Positions 1-8,251 of a stretch of DNA of 64,000 nt are shown piece after piece. The stretch spans positions 223,972-287,971 of the forward strand of contig CAKUZD010000003.1 of NCBI GenBank assembly GCA_934718275.1. The letters run 5' to 3'. The stretch comes from an uncultured Candidatus Melainabacteria bacterium (GTDB lineage Bacteria > Cyanobacteriota > Vampirovibrionia > Gastranaerophilales > Gastranaerophilaceae). A program made the translations under genes and the position numbers. The notes under the pieces were generated by a model. The model was not told the origin of the DNA. It made no database searches and saw only the letters and a list, made by a program, of their open reading frames with translations. Every line of letters begins with the position of its first letter. The first letter of the stretch is position 1.

Positions 1-249
1 GGAGTTGAGAGCAGAAGTTCTGTAAAATCATTTAAATGGCTTTCCTCTTGTGATATGTCGGCAATTCAAAAAACTACAATGAAAGAACAGGTTAAAGAAA
101 CAAAGCAAGCAGTGAAAGAGGCGGTTCAAGAACGCAAAGATGCTTTTAATCAACACATGGCAGAACAAAAAACTCAGGCACAAGAAGCTAATCAACAAAT
201 GAAAGATGCTGTTCAAGGTATAAAAAATTTAAAGAATTTATTGAAATAA
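1..249 (+). CDS. C-terminal part of a charged coiled-coil protein (5' end outside window)
   Basis: The frame is open from the first base of the window to a TAA at 247-249, giving 82 residues. The in-frame ATG at 55 has no Shine-Dalgarno sequence before it, so I read this as the tail of a longer gene rather than a 64-residue protein. The visible part is rich in Lys, Glu and Gln with no Pro or Gly run, as expected for an amphipathic helix or coiled coil. No family is recognised. A strong hairpin follows directly. A start at 55 remains possible. Confidence 0.5.
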   Translation, partial: GVESRSSVKSFKWLSSCDMSAIQKTTMKEQVKETKQAVKEAVQERKDAFNQHMAEQKTQAQEANQQMKDAVQGIKNLKNLLK

Positions 250-261
250 TAATTAATTAGT

Positions 262-291
262 CTCCCTCCTTAAACAGGTTGAAGGAGGGAG
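262..291. terminator. Perfect 10-bp hairpin, probable bidirectional terminator
   Basis: CTCCCTCCTT and AAGGAGGGAG form a perfect stem around a 10-base loop, just after the stop at 249. The U-tract is weak on both strands, so termination strength is uncertain. It lies between convergent genes. Confidence 0.6.
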
Positions 292-351
292 CTAAGTTAA
301 ATATTTATTAATTGATTTGAATAAGATATGTTTATTAGAATTTTTGTTATA

Positions 352-1281
352 TTACAACACACAGGCCAAAATCATTAATAGTAATGTCCCGATTTGCATA
401 GCAGTTGCCATGTTTTGGGTAAATTTATTAGAATCATATTTGTTTGCGCTTTTTGTTGCTTTGTAGGCACTTGAAATTCGTCTCAGCCTATCAGTATCAG
501 AATCTGTCGCAAAAGTTGTGCCAAATATTGCAGATTCAAGACGGGATAATCTGTTATTCATATTTTCATTCGCAAATGTACGTTTAAATAAAGCTTTTTC
601 AACGTTTGCCAAATTAGTTGGTTTGGCATTTTTTGAATTATATGCATCATAATCAAATTCAGGCGGTTGATATTCATCAAGAGAATAGTTTTTATCAAGG
701 GGTATGGCTTCTTCATTATAATAGTTATTTGAAGATTGTGCCAAGCTATTATTCATAAATGATTTTGGTTTAATTTTGGCTTGTAATCTTTCTACACGGG
801 CAGAAAAAGGTTCGTTGTCATAAGTTTTACCTAACGATTTTTGCTCAAGAGATGCTAGTCTTGAGTTTAAGTCTTTGTTTTTAAATTCTTGATTAAAAAT
901 TTGTTTTTCAAGTTCATTTATAGATGGATAATCTACGTTTGCTCCTGCCGGTGGTCTTTTGTCTTGAGCAAGAGTTTCTTCTTTATAAGAATCTTGTTCT
1001 TCCATAAAAGTATCTTCTTTAGGAGTAATTTCATGGCCTATTAAGTCCGCAGCCATATCTTTTTTCAAGTTGCTAATTCTATCAGCAATTGGTTTGTTTG
1101 GTTTACTTTGTCCGTATACACTTTCTTCAATTCTGGATAATCTGTCACTGTCGTCAGATGTTGTATATGTAAAACCATATAGAGAGTTTTCAATATTATC
1201 CAAGATTGAAGAATATTGAGTTGCGCCAAAACATGGTGAAATAGTAATTAATAAACCTAAAATAAGAATAAATTTTTTCAT
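352..1281 (-). CDS. Secreted or membrane-anchored protein with three internal repeats
   Basis: Unknown function, 309 residues. The start is the ATG at 1281, which follows AAGGAG at 5-base spacing; the GTG at 1287 overlaps that site and is less likely. Residues 1-20 form a signal peptide (MKKF, hydrophobic core, then CFGA), and the last 18 residues are hydrophobic (a possible C-terminal anchor). Three copies of a roughly 40-residue unit are visible near residues 25-55, 120-165 and 230-280. Each has the pattern E-x2-(L/I)-(Y/F)-x3-(T/F), then RL-(S/A)-x-(I/L)-E and a (Y/L/F)G. A charged, low-complexity spacer separates units 1 and 2. The pattern suggests a lineage-specific envelope protein. This is inference. 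Confidence 0.75.
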   Translation of the reverse strand: MKKFILILGLLITISPCFGATQYSSILDNIENSLYGFTYTTSDDSDRLSRIEESVYGQSKPNKPIADRISNLKKDMAADLIGHEITPKEDTFMEEQDSYKEETLAQDKRPPAGANVDYPSINELEKQIFNQEFKNKDLNSRLASLEQKSLGKTYDNEPFSARVERLQAKIKPKSFMNNSLAQSSNNYYNEEAIPLDKNYSLDEYQPPEFDYDAYNSKNAKPTNLANVEKALFKRTFANENMNNRLSRLESAIFGTTFATDSDTDRLRRISSAYKATKSANKYDSNKFTQNMATAMQIGTLLLMILACVL

Positions 1282-1287
1282 AATCAC

Positions 1288-1561
1288 TCCTTAACGACAG
1301 AATAAGTGTGAATGATATGAAAAACTATTCATCTATAAATGAATTTAGAAACTCTTATATTTAGTTAAAAAATCGTAAGACTTTGGCATGATGAATTATT
1401 TTTTATTAGAAGAAAGTATTATTTATATTTCACTAACAAGTTATTGCTCATACTACTATCGGGTCATGTTGAGGCGAAGCCGAAACATCGCATGGTTGAT
1501 AAAACGCTTTGTTCAGAATGACTGTAAAATCTTATCGTTTTAACGCCCTATTGCCTAACTT
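1288..1561. other. Intergenic stretch with a dispersed repeat
   Basis: 274 bases lie between two minus-strand genes. The part at about 1460-1560 is less AT-rich than its surroundings and carries a repeat (see separate entry). I see no reading frame with a ribosome binding site. Confidence 0.5.
1460..1560 (-). repeat. Dispersed intergenic repeat, copy A
   Basis: Read on the minus strand, this segment has GGCAAT, then AGGGCGTTAAAAC (1537-1549), then CAGTCATTCTGAAC and a short palindromic CGAAGCC-like stretch. AGGGCGTTAAAAC followed by GTCATTC recurs at 12615-12650, and a GTCATT plus GCGAAGC stretch recurs near 46990. This fits a non-coding interspersed repeat family. Confidence 0.5.
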
Positions 1562-2755
1562 TTACTGTTTCAATTTTCTCAAAGCTTCTAATTCATCTTG
1601 GAATGGTGAAATTCTTACTAATTTTTCGATTATTTCAGGCATTTTTTCGCATACATAATCAATTTCTTTTTCTGTAGTAAATCTGCTTAAAGAAAATCTT
1701 ATGCTGCCGTGAACTGCGGTAAACGGAACATTCATCGCTCTCAAAACGTGAGATGGTTCTAGTGAACCAGATGTGCAGGCACTACCTGAGCTTGCGCAAA
1801 TACCTAAATCGCTCAAGTGAAGAAGAATTAATTCGCCCTCAATGTATTCAAAACCAATATTTGTAGTGTTTGGAACTCTGTTGATAATTCCAGCATTCAA
1901 TCTTGCATTGAATACGTTTTTAACAATATTTTGTTCCAATTTGTCACGAAGTCTTTTTATTTCTGTAGTTTCATATTTCAAACTATCCATAGCAAGCTCT
2001 GCCGCCTTTGCCATTCCGACAATATATGGAACATTTTCTGTTCCGGCACGTTTTCCACGTTCTTGATGCCCCCCGATAATTAGTGGAGTAATCAATGTTT
2101 TTGAATTAACGTATAATGCGCCAATTCCTTTCGGTGCATGGAATTTGTGACCGGAAATACCCATTAAATCAACACCAAGATCTTGAACATCAATAGCTAA
2201 TTTCCCTGTAACTTGAACGGCATCAACATAAAACTTTGTTTCAGGATTTTTTGATTTAATAATTTCAGAAATCTTTTTTATTGGGAAAACTACACCGGTT
2301 TCGTTGTTTGCGTACATAACAGATACAAGAGCAGTATCTTCGTTAATAGCTTCTTCTAATTGAGCTAAATCAAGTTCTCCATTTGAGTTAACTCCGATAT
2401 AATCAACTTTATATCCTTCTTTTTCTAATGTTCTATAAAGATTTAATACACAAGGGTGTTCAACTTTTGTTGTAATAATATGGCGTTTGTTTTTGTTCAT
2501 ATTCAAAACACCACGAATTGCGGTATTCGCACTTTCCGAACCACATGATGTAAATATAATTTCTTTTTCATCTTTTGCATTATAAAAATCTTTTATAATG
2601 GCACGTGCCTCTCTAACGGCATGATTAGAACGTTTAGCAAATTCATATACGCTTGAAGGGTTTGCGTATTCTTCTTTAAAGTAAGGAAGCATGGCTTCCA
2701 ATACTTGTGGGTCAACTTTTGTAGTTGCATTATTATCTAAATATATTAAACTCAT
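1562..2755 (-). CDS. nifS: Cysteine desulfurase, NifS/IscS family
   Basis: This PLP enzyme takes sulfur from cysteine as a persulfide and passes it to the NifU scaffold encoded directly upstream. At 397 residues it is full length for NifS. His100 stacks on PLP in this family. The PLP lysine is K204 in SGHKFHAPKG. The catalytic loop cysteine is C327 in SSGSACTSG, and the conserved LDNNATT lies at residues 6-12. The start is 4 bases after the nifU stop, with GAGG inside the end of nifU as ribosome binding site, so the two are co-translated from one mRNA. No nitrogenase gene is present, so a general Fe-S role is inferred. Confidence 0.97.
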   Translation of the reverse strand: MSLIYLDNNATTKVDPQVLEAMLPYFKEEYANPSSVYEFAKRSNHAVREARAIIKDFYNAKDEKEIIFTSCGSESANTAIRGVLNMNKNKRHIITTKVEHPCVLNLYRTLEKEGYKVDYIGVNSNGELDLAQLEEAINEDTALVSVMYANNETGVVFPIKKISEIIKSKNPETKFYVDAVQVTGKLAIDVQDLGVDLMGISGHKFHAPKGIGALYVNSKTLITPLIIGGHQERGKRAGTENVPYIVGMAKAAELAMDSLKYETTEIKRLRDKLEQNIVKNVFNARLNAGIINRVPNTTNIGFEYIEGELILLHLSDLGICASSGSACTSGSLEPSHVLRAMNVPFTAVHGSIRFSLSRFTTEKEIDYVCEKMPEIIEKLVRISPFQDELEALRKLKQ

Positions 2756-2759
2756 TTTT

Positions 2760-3605
2760 CTATACCTCTACAACTTCAATGTCCTTGTCAACAGTATCTC
2801 TCAAAGTTGTTTCTACAAATGCTTTAAGTGTTAAGTGTGAATTTTTACAACCGGAACATTTTCCACGAAGCTTAACCATTACTTTACTATCTTGAATATC
2901 TACCAATGTGATATCTCCACCATCTTTTCTAAGTTCAGGAGAGATTTGGTTTTCTATAACATTGTTTATTTTCAATATTCTTTGAGCCGGAGTTAAAGAA
3001 TTCGTTTCTTCTTTTTCTTCTTTTTTATAATAAGTGTTAATAATATCTTGTATAGCGGCTTTACATCTTCCGCATGCACCACCGGCTTTTGTGTAATTTG
3101 TAATTTCTTCAACGGTTTTTAGGCCATTAATTTTTATCGCATCCCAAATTACATTTTCTGTAACTCCAAAGCAAGTACAAACAATTTTTTCAGAAGTTTG
3201 TTTTTGAGCTTCTTCATTTCTTAAATCATCTAAATCTGTATAATCTTCCCAATTTTTTAGGGCATCTTCTAATGCTTCGTATCCCATAACAGAACAATGC
3301 ATTTTTTCAGGAGGTAGTCCCCCAAGTTGGTCTGCAATATCTTTGTTTGTGATTTTCTTTACTTCATCTACGGTTTTACCAATAATCATTTCTGTTAAAA
3401 TACTTGAGCTGGCAACAGCGGAACCGCAGCCAAAAGTCTGAAATTTCGCATCTGTAACTATATTATCTTTGATTTTTAAATAAATTTTTAATGAGTCTCC
3501 GCAAGCTAAAGAACCTGCTTCTCCAATAGCATCTGCATTATCAATTTTCCCAACATTTCTAGGGTTTCTGTAATGGTCGATAACTTTATCTGAATAATCC
3601 CACAT
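2760..3605 (-). CDS. nifU: NifU, three-domain Fe-S cluster scaffold
   Basis: Builds Fe-S clusters from NifS sulfur. The 281 residues hold the full modular layout. First is an IscU-like domain with C35, C60 and C104. Next is a BFD-like [2Fe-2S] domain with CxC (C143, C145) and CxxC (C178, C181). Last is an Nfu domain with CxxC (C250, C253). The start ATG follows AAAGGATAAAAG. This three-part form occurs in diazotrophs and also as the main Fe-S system of some anaerobes and epsilonproteobacteria. With nifS directly downstream and no other nif genes in view, the latter role is more likely here. Confidence 0.97.
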   Translation of the reverse strand: MWDYSDKVIDHYRNPRNVGKIDNADAIGEAGSLACGDSLKIYLKIKDNIVTDAKFQTFGCGSAVASSSILTEMIIGKTVDEVKKITNKDIADQLGGLPPEKMHCSVMGYEALEDALKNWEDYTDLDDLRNEEAQKQTSEKIVCTCFGVTENVIWDAIKINGLKTVEEITNYTKAGGACGRCKAAIQDIINTYYKKEEKEETNSLTPAQRILKINNVIENQISPELRKDGGDITLVDIQDSKVMVKLRGKCSGCKNSHLTLKAFVETTLRDTVDKDIEVVEV

Positions 3606-3697
3606 ATCTTTTATCCTTTTATTGTCTAATACGATAATTACATTTTATAATAAAAAAAAATATGGGAGTACTTGCTTAATATAAAATTAATTATTTG

Positions 3698-4492
3698 TTA
3701 ACCAATTGGTATAGTTGCTTTCTTTGCAGAGTGGGAAGCGGGAAAATTTTTTATTAAAGGGACTTTTAATTCTTCAAATATGTAATTTATATTTTCATCA
3801 ATATCTAAAAAATCTCCTATCGCAACTGCTTCAACTTGTTTGCAAAGTTTTTTTATATTGAATAATTGTGTTATCATTTTATCTATTTTATATGCAGGTT
3901 CATTTAAATCTTCCAAAAATAATATAAATTTGAAGTCGGGAATAAAATCCAGTCCACAAAGCGATACTAGTGTTGCTAAGTTTCCACCGAAAAATTTTCC
4001 TTCATAATCAAATTTTCCTGTTTGTGTTGTTTGAAAAAATTTTTCTATAGTGTAATCACATAAATTTTCTTGTCCAAAATCACTCATAATCATTGGTCCT
4101 GAAAAGGTTGATAGTCCTGCTCGTTTTATAAACATTGAATTTAAGGCCGTAATATCTGAGTAACCACAAAATATTTTTGGATTTTCTCGAATTATATTGT
4201 AATCAATTTGATTGATTAATCTAATAGCGCCATATCCGCCTCGCAAACAAATAATTGCATTGACACTTTTATCAAGAAACATTTTGTGCAGAGCATCTAA
4301 ACGTTCTTTATCGGTTCCTGCCAAATATCTGTTTTGGGAGTATATATTGTCGGATAGTTTTACATTAAATCCTCTTTTTTCAAAAAATGAAATACCTCTT
4401 TTTAGATTTGTATCGTCATCAATTCCGCCCGATGGAGCAAGTATTCCTATTGTATCTCCATTTTTTAGTAATGCCGGTTTAATAATTTTCAT
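3698..4492 (-). CDS. LD-carboxypeptidase (peptidase S66, LdcA/MccF type)
   Basis: Cytoplasmic serine peptidase family that removes the terminal D-Ala from murein tetrapeptides during wall recycling; MccF relatives cleave microcin C. Family marks are RGGYG at residues 84-88 and GYSD at 110-113. The expected triad is Ser112, Glu194 (FLED) and His254 (ASHS). At 264 residues it is short: the protein stops exactly at the usual C-terminal (L/I)P(L/I)G motif, whereas most members run 15-30 residues further. All catalytic residues are kept, so it is probably active. It diverges from dnaX with only 40 bases between the two starts. Confidence 0.88.
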   Translation of the reverse strand: MKIIKPALLKNGDTIGILAPSGGIDDDTNLKRGISFFEKRGFNVKLSDNIYSQNRYLAGTDKERLDALHKMFLDKSVNAIICLRGGYGAIRLINQIDYNIIRENPKIFCGYSDITALNSMFIKRAGLSTFSGPMIMSDFGQENLCDYTIEKFFQTTQTGKFDYEGKFFGGNLATLVSLCGLDFIPDFKFILFLEDLNEPAYKIDKMITQLFNIKKLCKQVEAVAIGDFLDIDENINYIFEELKVPLIKNFPASHSAKKATIPIG

Positions 4493-4520
4493 ATTTTTCC
4501 CATTATTCTTTTGATTATGT

Positions 4521-4532
4521 TATCATATTACC
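4521..4532 (+). promoter_or_regulatory. Extended -10 element placed for a leaderless dnaX mRNA
   Basis: TGT-TATCAT lies at 4518-4526, followed by six bases and then the dnaX ATG at 4533. There is no Shine-Dalgarno. Transcription would begin at or next to the A of the start codon. This is the same geometry as at five other genes in this window. Confidence 0.5.
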
Positions 4533-6425
4533 ATGAATGAAAAATATATACCTTTATACAGAAAATATCGACCTCAAAAACTTGAAGAAGTTGTAGGGCA
4601 GGAACATATAAAAAAGGCATTAAGAAATGCAATAGAGTTAAATAAAATTTCTCACGCCTATTTATTTACAGGACCGAGAGGTACCGGAAAAACATCTACG
4701 GCACGTATTTTTGCGAAATCTTTAAATTGTAAAGAAGGTCCTACTGTAAATCCATGTGGAGTTTGCGAAAATTGTATTGATATTACAAATTCAACTCCAA
4801 TGGATGTAATAGAAATTGATGCTGCAAGTAATCGTAAGGTTGAAGATGCACAGAATATTTTAGAAAAGGTTATGTATGCTCCGGTTAATAGTCGATATAA
4901 AATTTATATTATAGACGAAGTTCACATGCTTTCAACAACCGCATTTAATGCGTTGCTTAAAACATTGGAAGAACCGCCTAAAAATGTAATTTTTATTCTT
5001 GCAACAACTGAAGTTCATAAAGTTTTGGATACTATTAAGAGTCGTTGTCAAAGATTTGATTTTAAAAGGATTACAACAGATGACATTGTAAAGCACCTTA
5101 GGTATATTGCTGATAAAGAAAAAATTAATATAACTGATGATGCTTTATTTACGATTGCAAAAAATTCTGCAGGTGGAATGCGTGATAGTATTGCTCTATT
5201 GGATCAATTAAGCGTGCTTGATGGAGAGGAAGCTATTTCTACAAATGATATTAATAATCTTTTAGGAAGGCTGTCTTTTGATACATTAAATTCTTTGGCA
5301 GATAAAATTGTAAATTCAGAGCCACAAGGCGCAATCGAGGATTTAGAAAAAATATATAATTCCGGAAATGAACCTGTGCAAATTTTAACTAATTTGATGG
5401 ATTATTTAAAGAATTTGTTAATTATTAAAAATTGCAGGAAAGAAATTGTTTTTGAATTGACTCAAGCAAATGAAGCTCAAGTTGATGCTTTATCAAAGCA
5501 GGTTGAAAATATTGAAACACATCAGATTGTTTTTCTAATTGATAAGTGTTCTGAGTACATAAAGGAATTAAAATTAACTAATAATCCGCGTTTATGGTTG
5601 GAAGTTGCAATAATTGATCTTGCCAATTTGACTGAAAATACATCTCTCATTGAGCTTCAAAATAGAATTGCACGACTTGAAGGAGGTGCAGTCCAACCAA
5701 TTAAAGTGGCAGCATATAAAACTCCTCCGGCTCCGGTTATGAAGCAGGATATGGGACATGCAAAACCTGATATTGTAATGCAACAAGAAGTTGTAAAACC
5801 TCAGGTAGAGATTTCAAAAACAACAGTTTCGACACCGGTTCAAAAAGCTAAATCTGTAGCTGTAAATAGCGAAAGTGAAAATAATGAATTTTCTCCTATG
5901 CCAAAATCTAAACCTGTTGACAGTTCAGATATTTCTGTATTATGGGGACAATTGCTAACCTTAATTCAAAGTCCGCCGACAAGAGCTCTTTTGAAACAAT
6001 GGGCAAATCCGGTAAAAATTACTCCGGAAGAAACAATTCTTTCTATGAAGAATGAAATATTTTTAAATCAGGTTCAAAGCGGAAATAAAAAACATGCTAT
6101 AGTTGAGGCTTTGGATGGTTTATTTGGACAGTCAAATTCTAATGTTGTTGTCAGATTACCACATCCTGATGATGCCAAAGTTAAACCTGTTACTGCTATG
6201 CCTTCGTCTGTCAGGCAATCTCAGCCAAAACCGGAATTAAAACCATCTCCGGTTATGAAGCCGATAGAAAAAGCTCCCGAGCTTGAAGAAGCGGAGGTTA
6301 ATGAGTTGCGTGAAGAAGTTGGAAAAAAGGTTAAAACGGATGCTGCTTCAAAGATAGAAGCTTCTTTGCATTCTGATAATGTGAATATGGTTATGGAACT
6401 TTTTGATGGAAAAGTTATCGAATAG
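4533..6425 (+). CDS. dnaX: DNA polymerase III subunit gamma/tau
   Basis: Clamp-loader ATPase of the replicative polymerase. At 630 residues it is a tau-length protein. It shows Walker A GPRGTGKTS near residue 47, a four-cysteine zinc module (CKEGPTVNPCGVCENC), Walker B/DEVHML near 129 and the sensor SRC motif. A Pro/Lys/Val-rich linker starts near residue 390, and a conserved C-terminal tail ends ELFDGK. In the tail, GGA AAA AAG at 6321-6329 contains an in-frame A AAA AAG heptamer, after which the -1 frame reads GGT then TAA. Its 3' end overlaps the convergent ribD by 11 bases. No intein is present. The start is leaderless-like. Confidence 0.97.
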   Translation: MNEKYIPLYRKYRPQKLEEVVGQEHIKKALRNAIELNKISHAYLFTGPRGTGKTSTARIFAKSLNCKEGPTVNPCGVCENCIDITNSTPMDVIEIDAASNRKVEDAQNILEKVMYAPVNSRYKIYIIDEVHMLSTTAFNALLKTLEEPPKNVIFILATTEVHKVLDTIKSRCQRFDFKRITTDDIVKHLRYIADKEKINITDDALFTIAKNSAGGMRDSIALLDQLSVLDGEEAISTNDINNLLGRLSFDTLNSLADKIVNSEPQGAIEDLEKIYNSGNEPVQILTNLMDYLKNLLIIKNCRKEIVFELTQANEAQVDALSKQVENIETHQIVFLIDKCSEYIKELKLTNNPRLWLEVAIIDLANLTENTSLIELQNRIARLEGGAVQPIKVAAYKTPPAPVMKQDMGHAKPDIVMQQEVVKPQVEISKTTVSTPVQKAKSVAVNSESENNEFSPMPKSKPVDSSDISVLWGQLLTLIQSPPTRALLKQWANPVKITPEETILSMKNEIFLNQVQSGNKKHAIVEALDGLFGQSNSNVVVRLPHPDDAKVKPVTAMPSSVRQSQPKPELKPSPVMKPIEKAPELEEAEVNELREEVGKKVKTDAASKIEASLHSDNVNMVMELFDGKVIE

Positions 6426-7455
6426 GGTAATAAGTTAACATAATATCAGGTTCAAACTTTTCTATATTTTCGATTTTAAAGTTTAAACTGTTATTAATAT
6501 CGTTAATTTTCTGAAAGTCAAAGCAAGATAGTGAATTATTATCACCTGTTACTTTTGGGGCAATAAAATGATATATTTTATCAGCATATTTTAGAGCAGA
6601 GCCCGCCAAATGTCCTCCGCTTTCTATTAAAATGCTTTTTATTCCAAGACTAAATGCCTTTTGAAAAACAAATTCAAGGTCTAGTTTTTGATTTTTTACG
6701 GGAGTTTTAATAAAATTAATACCTCCTTCAAACATATCTAGTGTTTCGTTGAAAAGATAAATTTCTCCATTTTTGTAAATTGGAGCTTCAATATTAGTTT
6801 TTAATCCTCTATCAAGAATAATTTTTTTTCTATGTAACATTGTCGGGTTATCTGCAATTATTGTTGAGGAAGAAGTCATTATTGCATCGTAACGATTTCT
6901 AATTCTTTTTACTTCTTCTCTGGCATTTGCAGATGTAATCCATTTAGAAGAACCGTTTTGTGTAGCTGTTTTTCCGTCTAAAGTTGTTGCTGTTTTGATA
7001 GCGATAAAACATTTATTTTGTGTCATGTTTTTAATAAAAACTTCATTAAGTTTTCGGCATTCATTTTCTAAAATTCCTGAAATCACTTCAATTCCGGCAT
7101 TTTGTAATTTTTTTATTCCATTTCCGGCAACTATTGGATTAACATCCTGCATGCCAATTACAACCTTTTTTATGCCTCTTTCTATTATAAGGTCGGCACA
7201 AGGTGGGGTTTTGCCATAATGAGAGCAAGGCTCAAGATTTACAATTAGTGTGCCGTCTTTTTCTTCTCCGTTGTTAAGTTTTAAGAGGGCATCTCTTTCT
7301 GCGTGATTGTCTCCGTATTTGTGATGATAGCCGGTTGAAATCTCATTCCCGTTTTTGTCAAGTACTATACAACCTACCATTGGGTTAGGGGATGTAAAAC
7401 CTTCGCCATTTTTGGCTAATTCAATACACTTTGTCATTAAGTTCTCATAAATCAT
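6415..7455 (-). CDS. ribD: Bifunctional riboflavin deaminase/reductase RibD
   Basis: Carries out two steps of riboflavin synthesis: pyrimidine deamination, then reduction of the ribose side chain. The 346 residues hold an N-terminal cytidine-deaminase-type zinc domain (SPNPMVGC near residue 22, HAE near 50, and PCSHxGxTPPC near 75) and a C-terminal reductase domain (TTLDGK near residue 157). The start at 7455 places the protein at the usual family beginning, and TACAAT sits exactly six bases upstream with no Shine-Dalgarno. No other rib genes are near. It is divergent from the UPF0173 gene and the two -10 elements overlap. Confidence 0.95.
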   Translation of the reverse strand: MIYENLMTKCIELAKNGEGFTSPNPMVGCIVLDKNGNEISTGYHHKYGDNHAERDALLKLNNGEEKDGTLIVNLEPCSHYGKTPPCADLIIERGIKKVVIGMQDVNPIVAGNGIKKLQNAGIEVISGILENECRKLNEVFIKNMTQNKCFIAIKTATTLDGKTATQNGSSKWITSANAREEVKRIRNRYDAIMTSSSTIIADNPTMLHRKKIILDRGLKTNIEAPIYKNGEIYLFNETLDMFEGGINFIKTPVKNQKLDLEFVFQKAFSLGIKSILIESGGHLAGSALKYADKIYHFIAPKVTGDNNSLSCFDFQKINDINNSLNFKIENIEKFEPDIMLTYYPIR

Positions 7456-7461
7456 ATTTAT

Positions 7462-7490
7462 ATTGTATAATAAATTTTGTTATAGTTAAA
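7462..7490. promoter_or_regulatory. Overlapping divergent promoters for ribD and the UPF0173 gene
   Basis: On the minus strand, TTTAAC (7485-7490), 17 bases and TACAAT (7462-7467) stand six bases before the ribD ATG. On the plus strand, TATAAT (7466-7471) is followed by a normal leader with GGAGG before 7512. The two -10 hexamers share bases 7466-7467, so RNA polymerase can bind for only one direction at a time. Confidence 0.5.
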
Positions 7491-7511
7491 GTTTTAGAAG
7501 GAGGTTTTTTT

Positions 7512-8177
7512 ATGAATTTGAAATATATAGGTCATAGTGCTTTTGAATTTGAATTAAAAGACAGATCTATTTTGGTAGATCCTTATGTGAGTATAAATCC
7601 AAATTATAATTGGCATGAAAGGAATATAACCGATATTTTTGTAACTCACGCTCATGGAGACCATTTAGGAGAAGCTATTGAAATAGCTAAAGAAAAAGAT
7701 GCTACAATTACAGCAGCCTTTGAACTTGCGAATTATTTAAAAGAGCAAGGTTGTAAGGTGCGTTCTGTAGGTTTTGGCGGATGGATTAATTATGATTGGG
7801 GTAGAGTTGTATTTGTACCGGCTTTTCATTCCAGTTCTTTGCCGGATGGCAGATATGCCGGAGAAGCTGCCGGAATAATTTTTGAGATTGAGGGAGTAAA
7901 GATATACCATGCAGGAGATACTTGTTTAACAGGAGAAATGAAAACAATAAAAGAATTGTATAGACCTAATATCGCACTTTTGCCTATTGGAGGAAATTAT
8001 ACAATGGACGTAGAACACGCAGCTGTGGCGGCAGATTGGTTGGGCGCTCAGACAGTAATTCCAATGCATTACAATACATTCCCTGAAATTCAAGCAGATT
8101 TGCAAAAATTTATGCAACTAATACAAGTAAACAATTCAAATTGTGTAATTCTTGATCCCAATAAAGTGAATGGTTAG
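7512..8177 (+). CDS. UPF0173 metal-dependent hydrolase (metallo-beta-lactamase fold)
   Basis: The 221-residue protein begins MNLKYIGHSAFEF after AGAAGGAGG; an upstream in-frame start at 7431 would overlap ribD and is rejected. The metal-binding motif is THAHGDH near residues 45-51, with further ligands at FHSS, HAGDT and MHYNT, as in the UPF0173 family (YtkL and relatives). The substrate is not established for the family. The gene stands alone, ends at a strong bidirectional terminator, and shares a compact promoter region with ribD. Cytoplasmic: no signal peptide is visible. Confidence 0.93.
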   Translation: MNLKYIGHSAFEFELKDRSILVDPYVSINPNYNWHERNITDIFVTHAHGDHLGEAIEIAKEKDATITAAFELANYLKEQGCKVRSVGFGGWINYDWGRVVFVPAFHSSSLPDGRYAGEAAGIIFEIEGVKIYHAGDTCLTGEMKTIKELYRPNIALLPIGGNYTMDVEHAAVAADWLGAQTVIPMHYNTFPEIQADLQKFMQLIQVNNSNCVILDPNKVNG

Positions 8178-8198
8178 TTGTAAAATGTAAAGATTACA

Positions 8199-8232
8199 AA
8201 AAAATCGACTACTGTAAAGTAGTCGATTTTTT
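8199..8232. terminator. Bidirectional rho-independent terminator
   Basis: A perfect 15-bp stem (8199-8213 with 8218-8232) has a GTAA tetraloop of the GNRA type and an A/T tract on both sides. It lies between the stops of convergent genes at 8177 and 8252. Confidence 0.92.
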
Positions 8233-8251
8233 ATTATATGATTGTGTAAAA

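Noticed and set aside
1562..3605. Nitrogen fixation from nifS and nifU
   Set aside because: No nifHDK, nifB or nifEN is in the window; both genes are common general Fe-S factors.
7431..7511. Longer N-terminus for the UPF0173 hydrolase
   Set aside because: Would overlap ribD and its promoter; the AGAAGGAGG site and the family start place the first codon at 7512.
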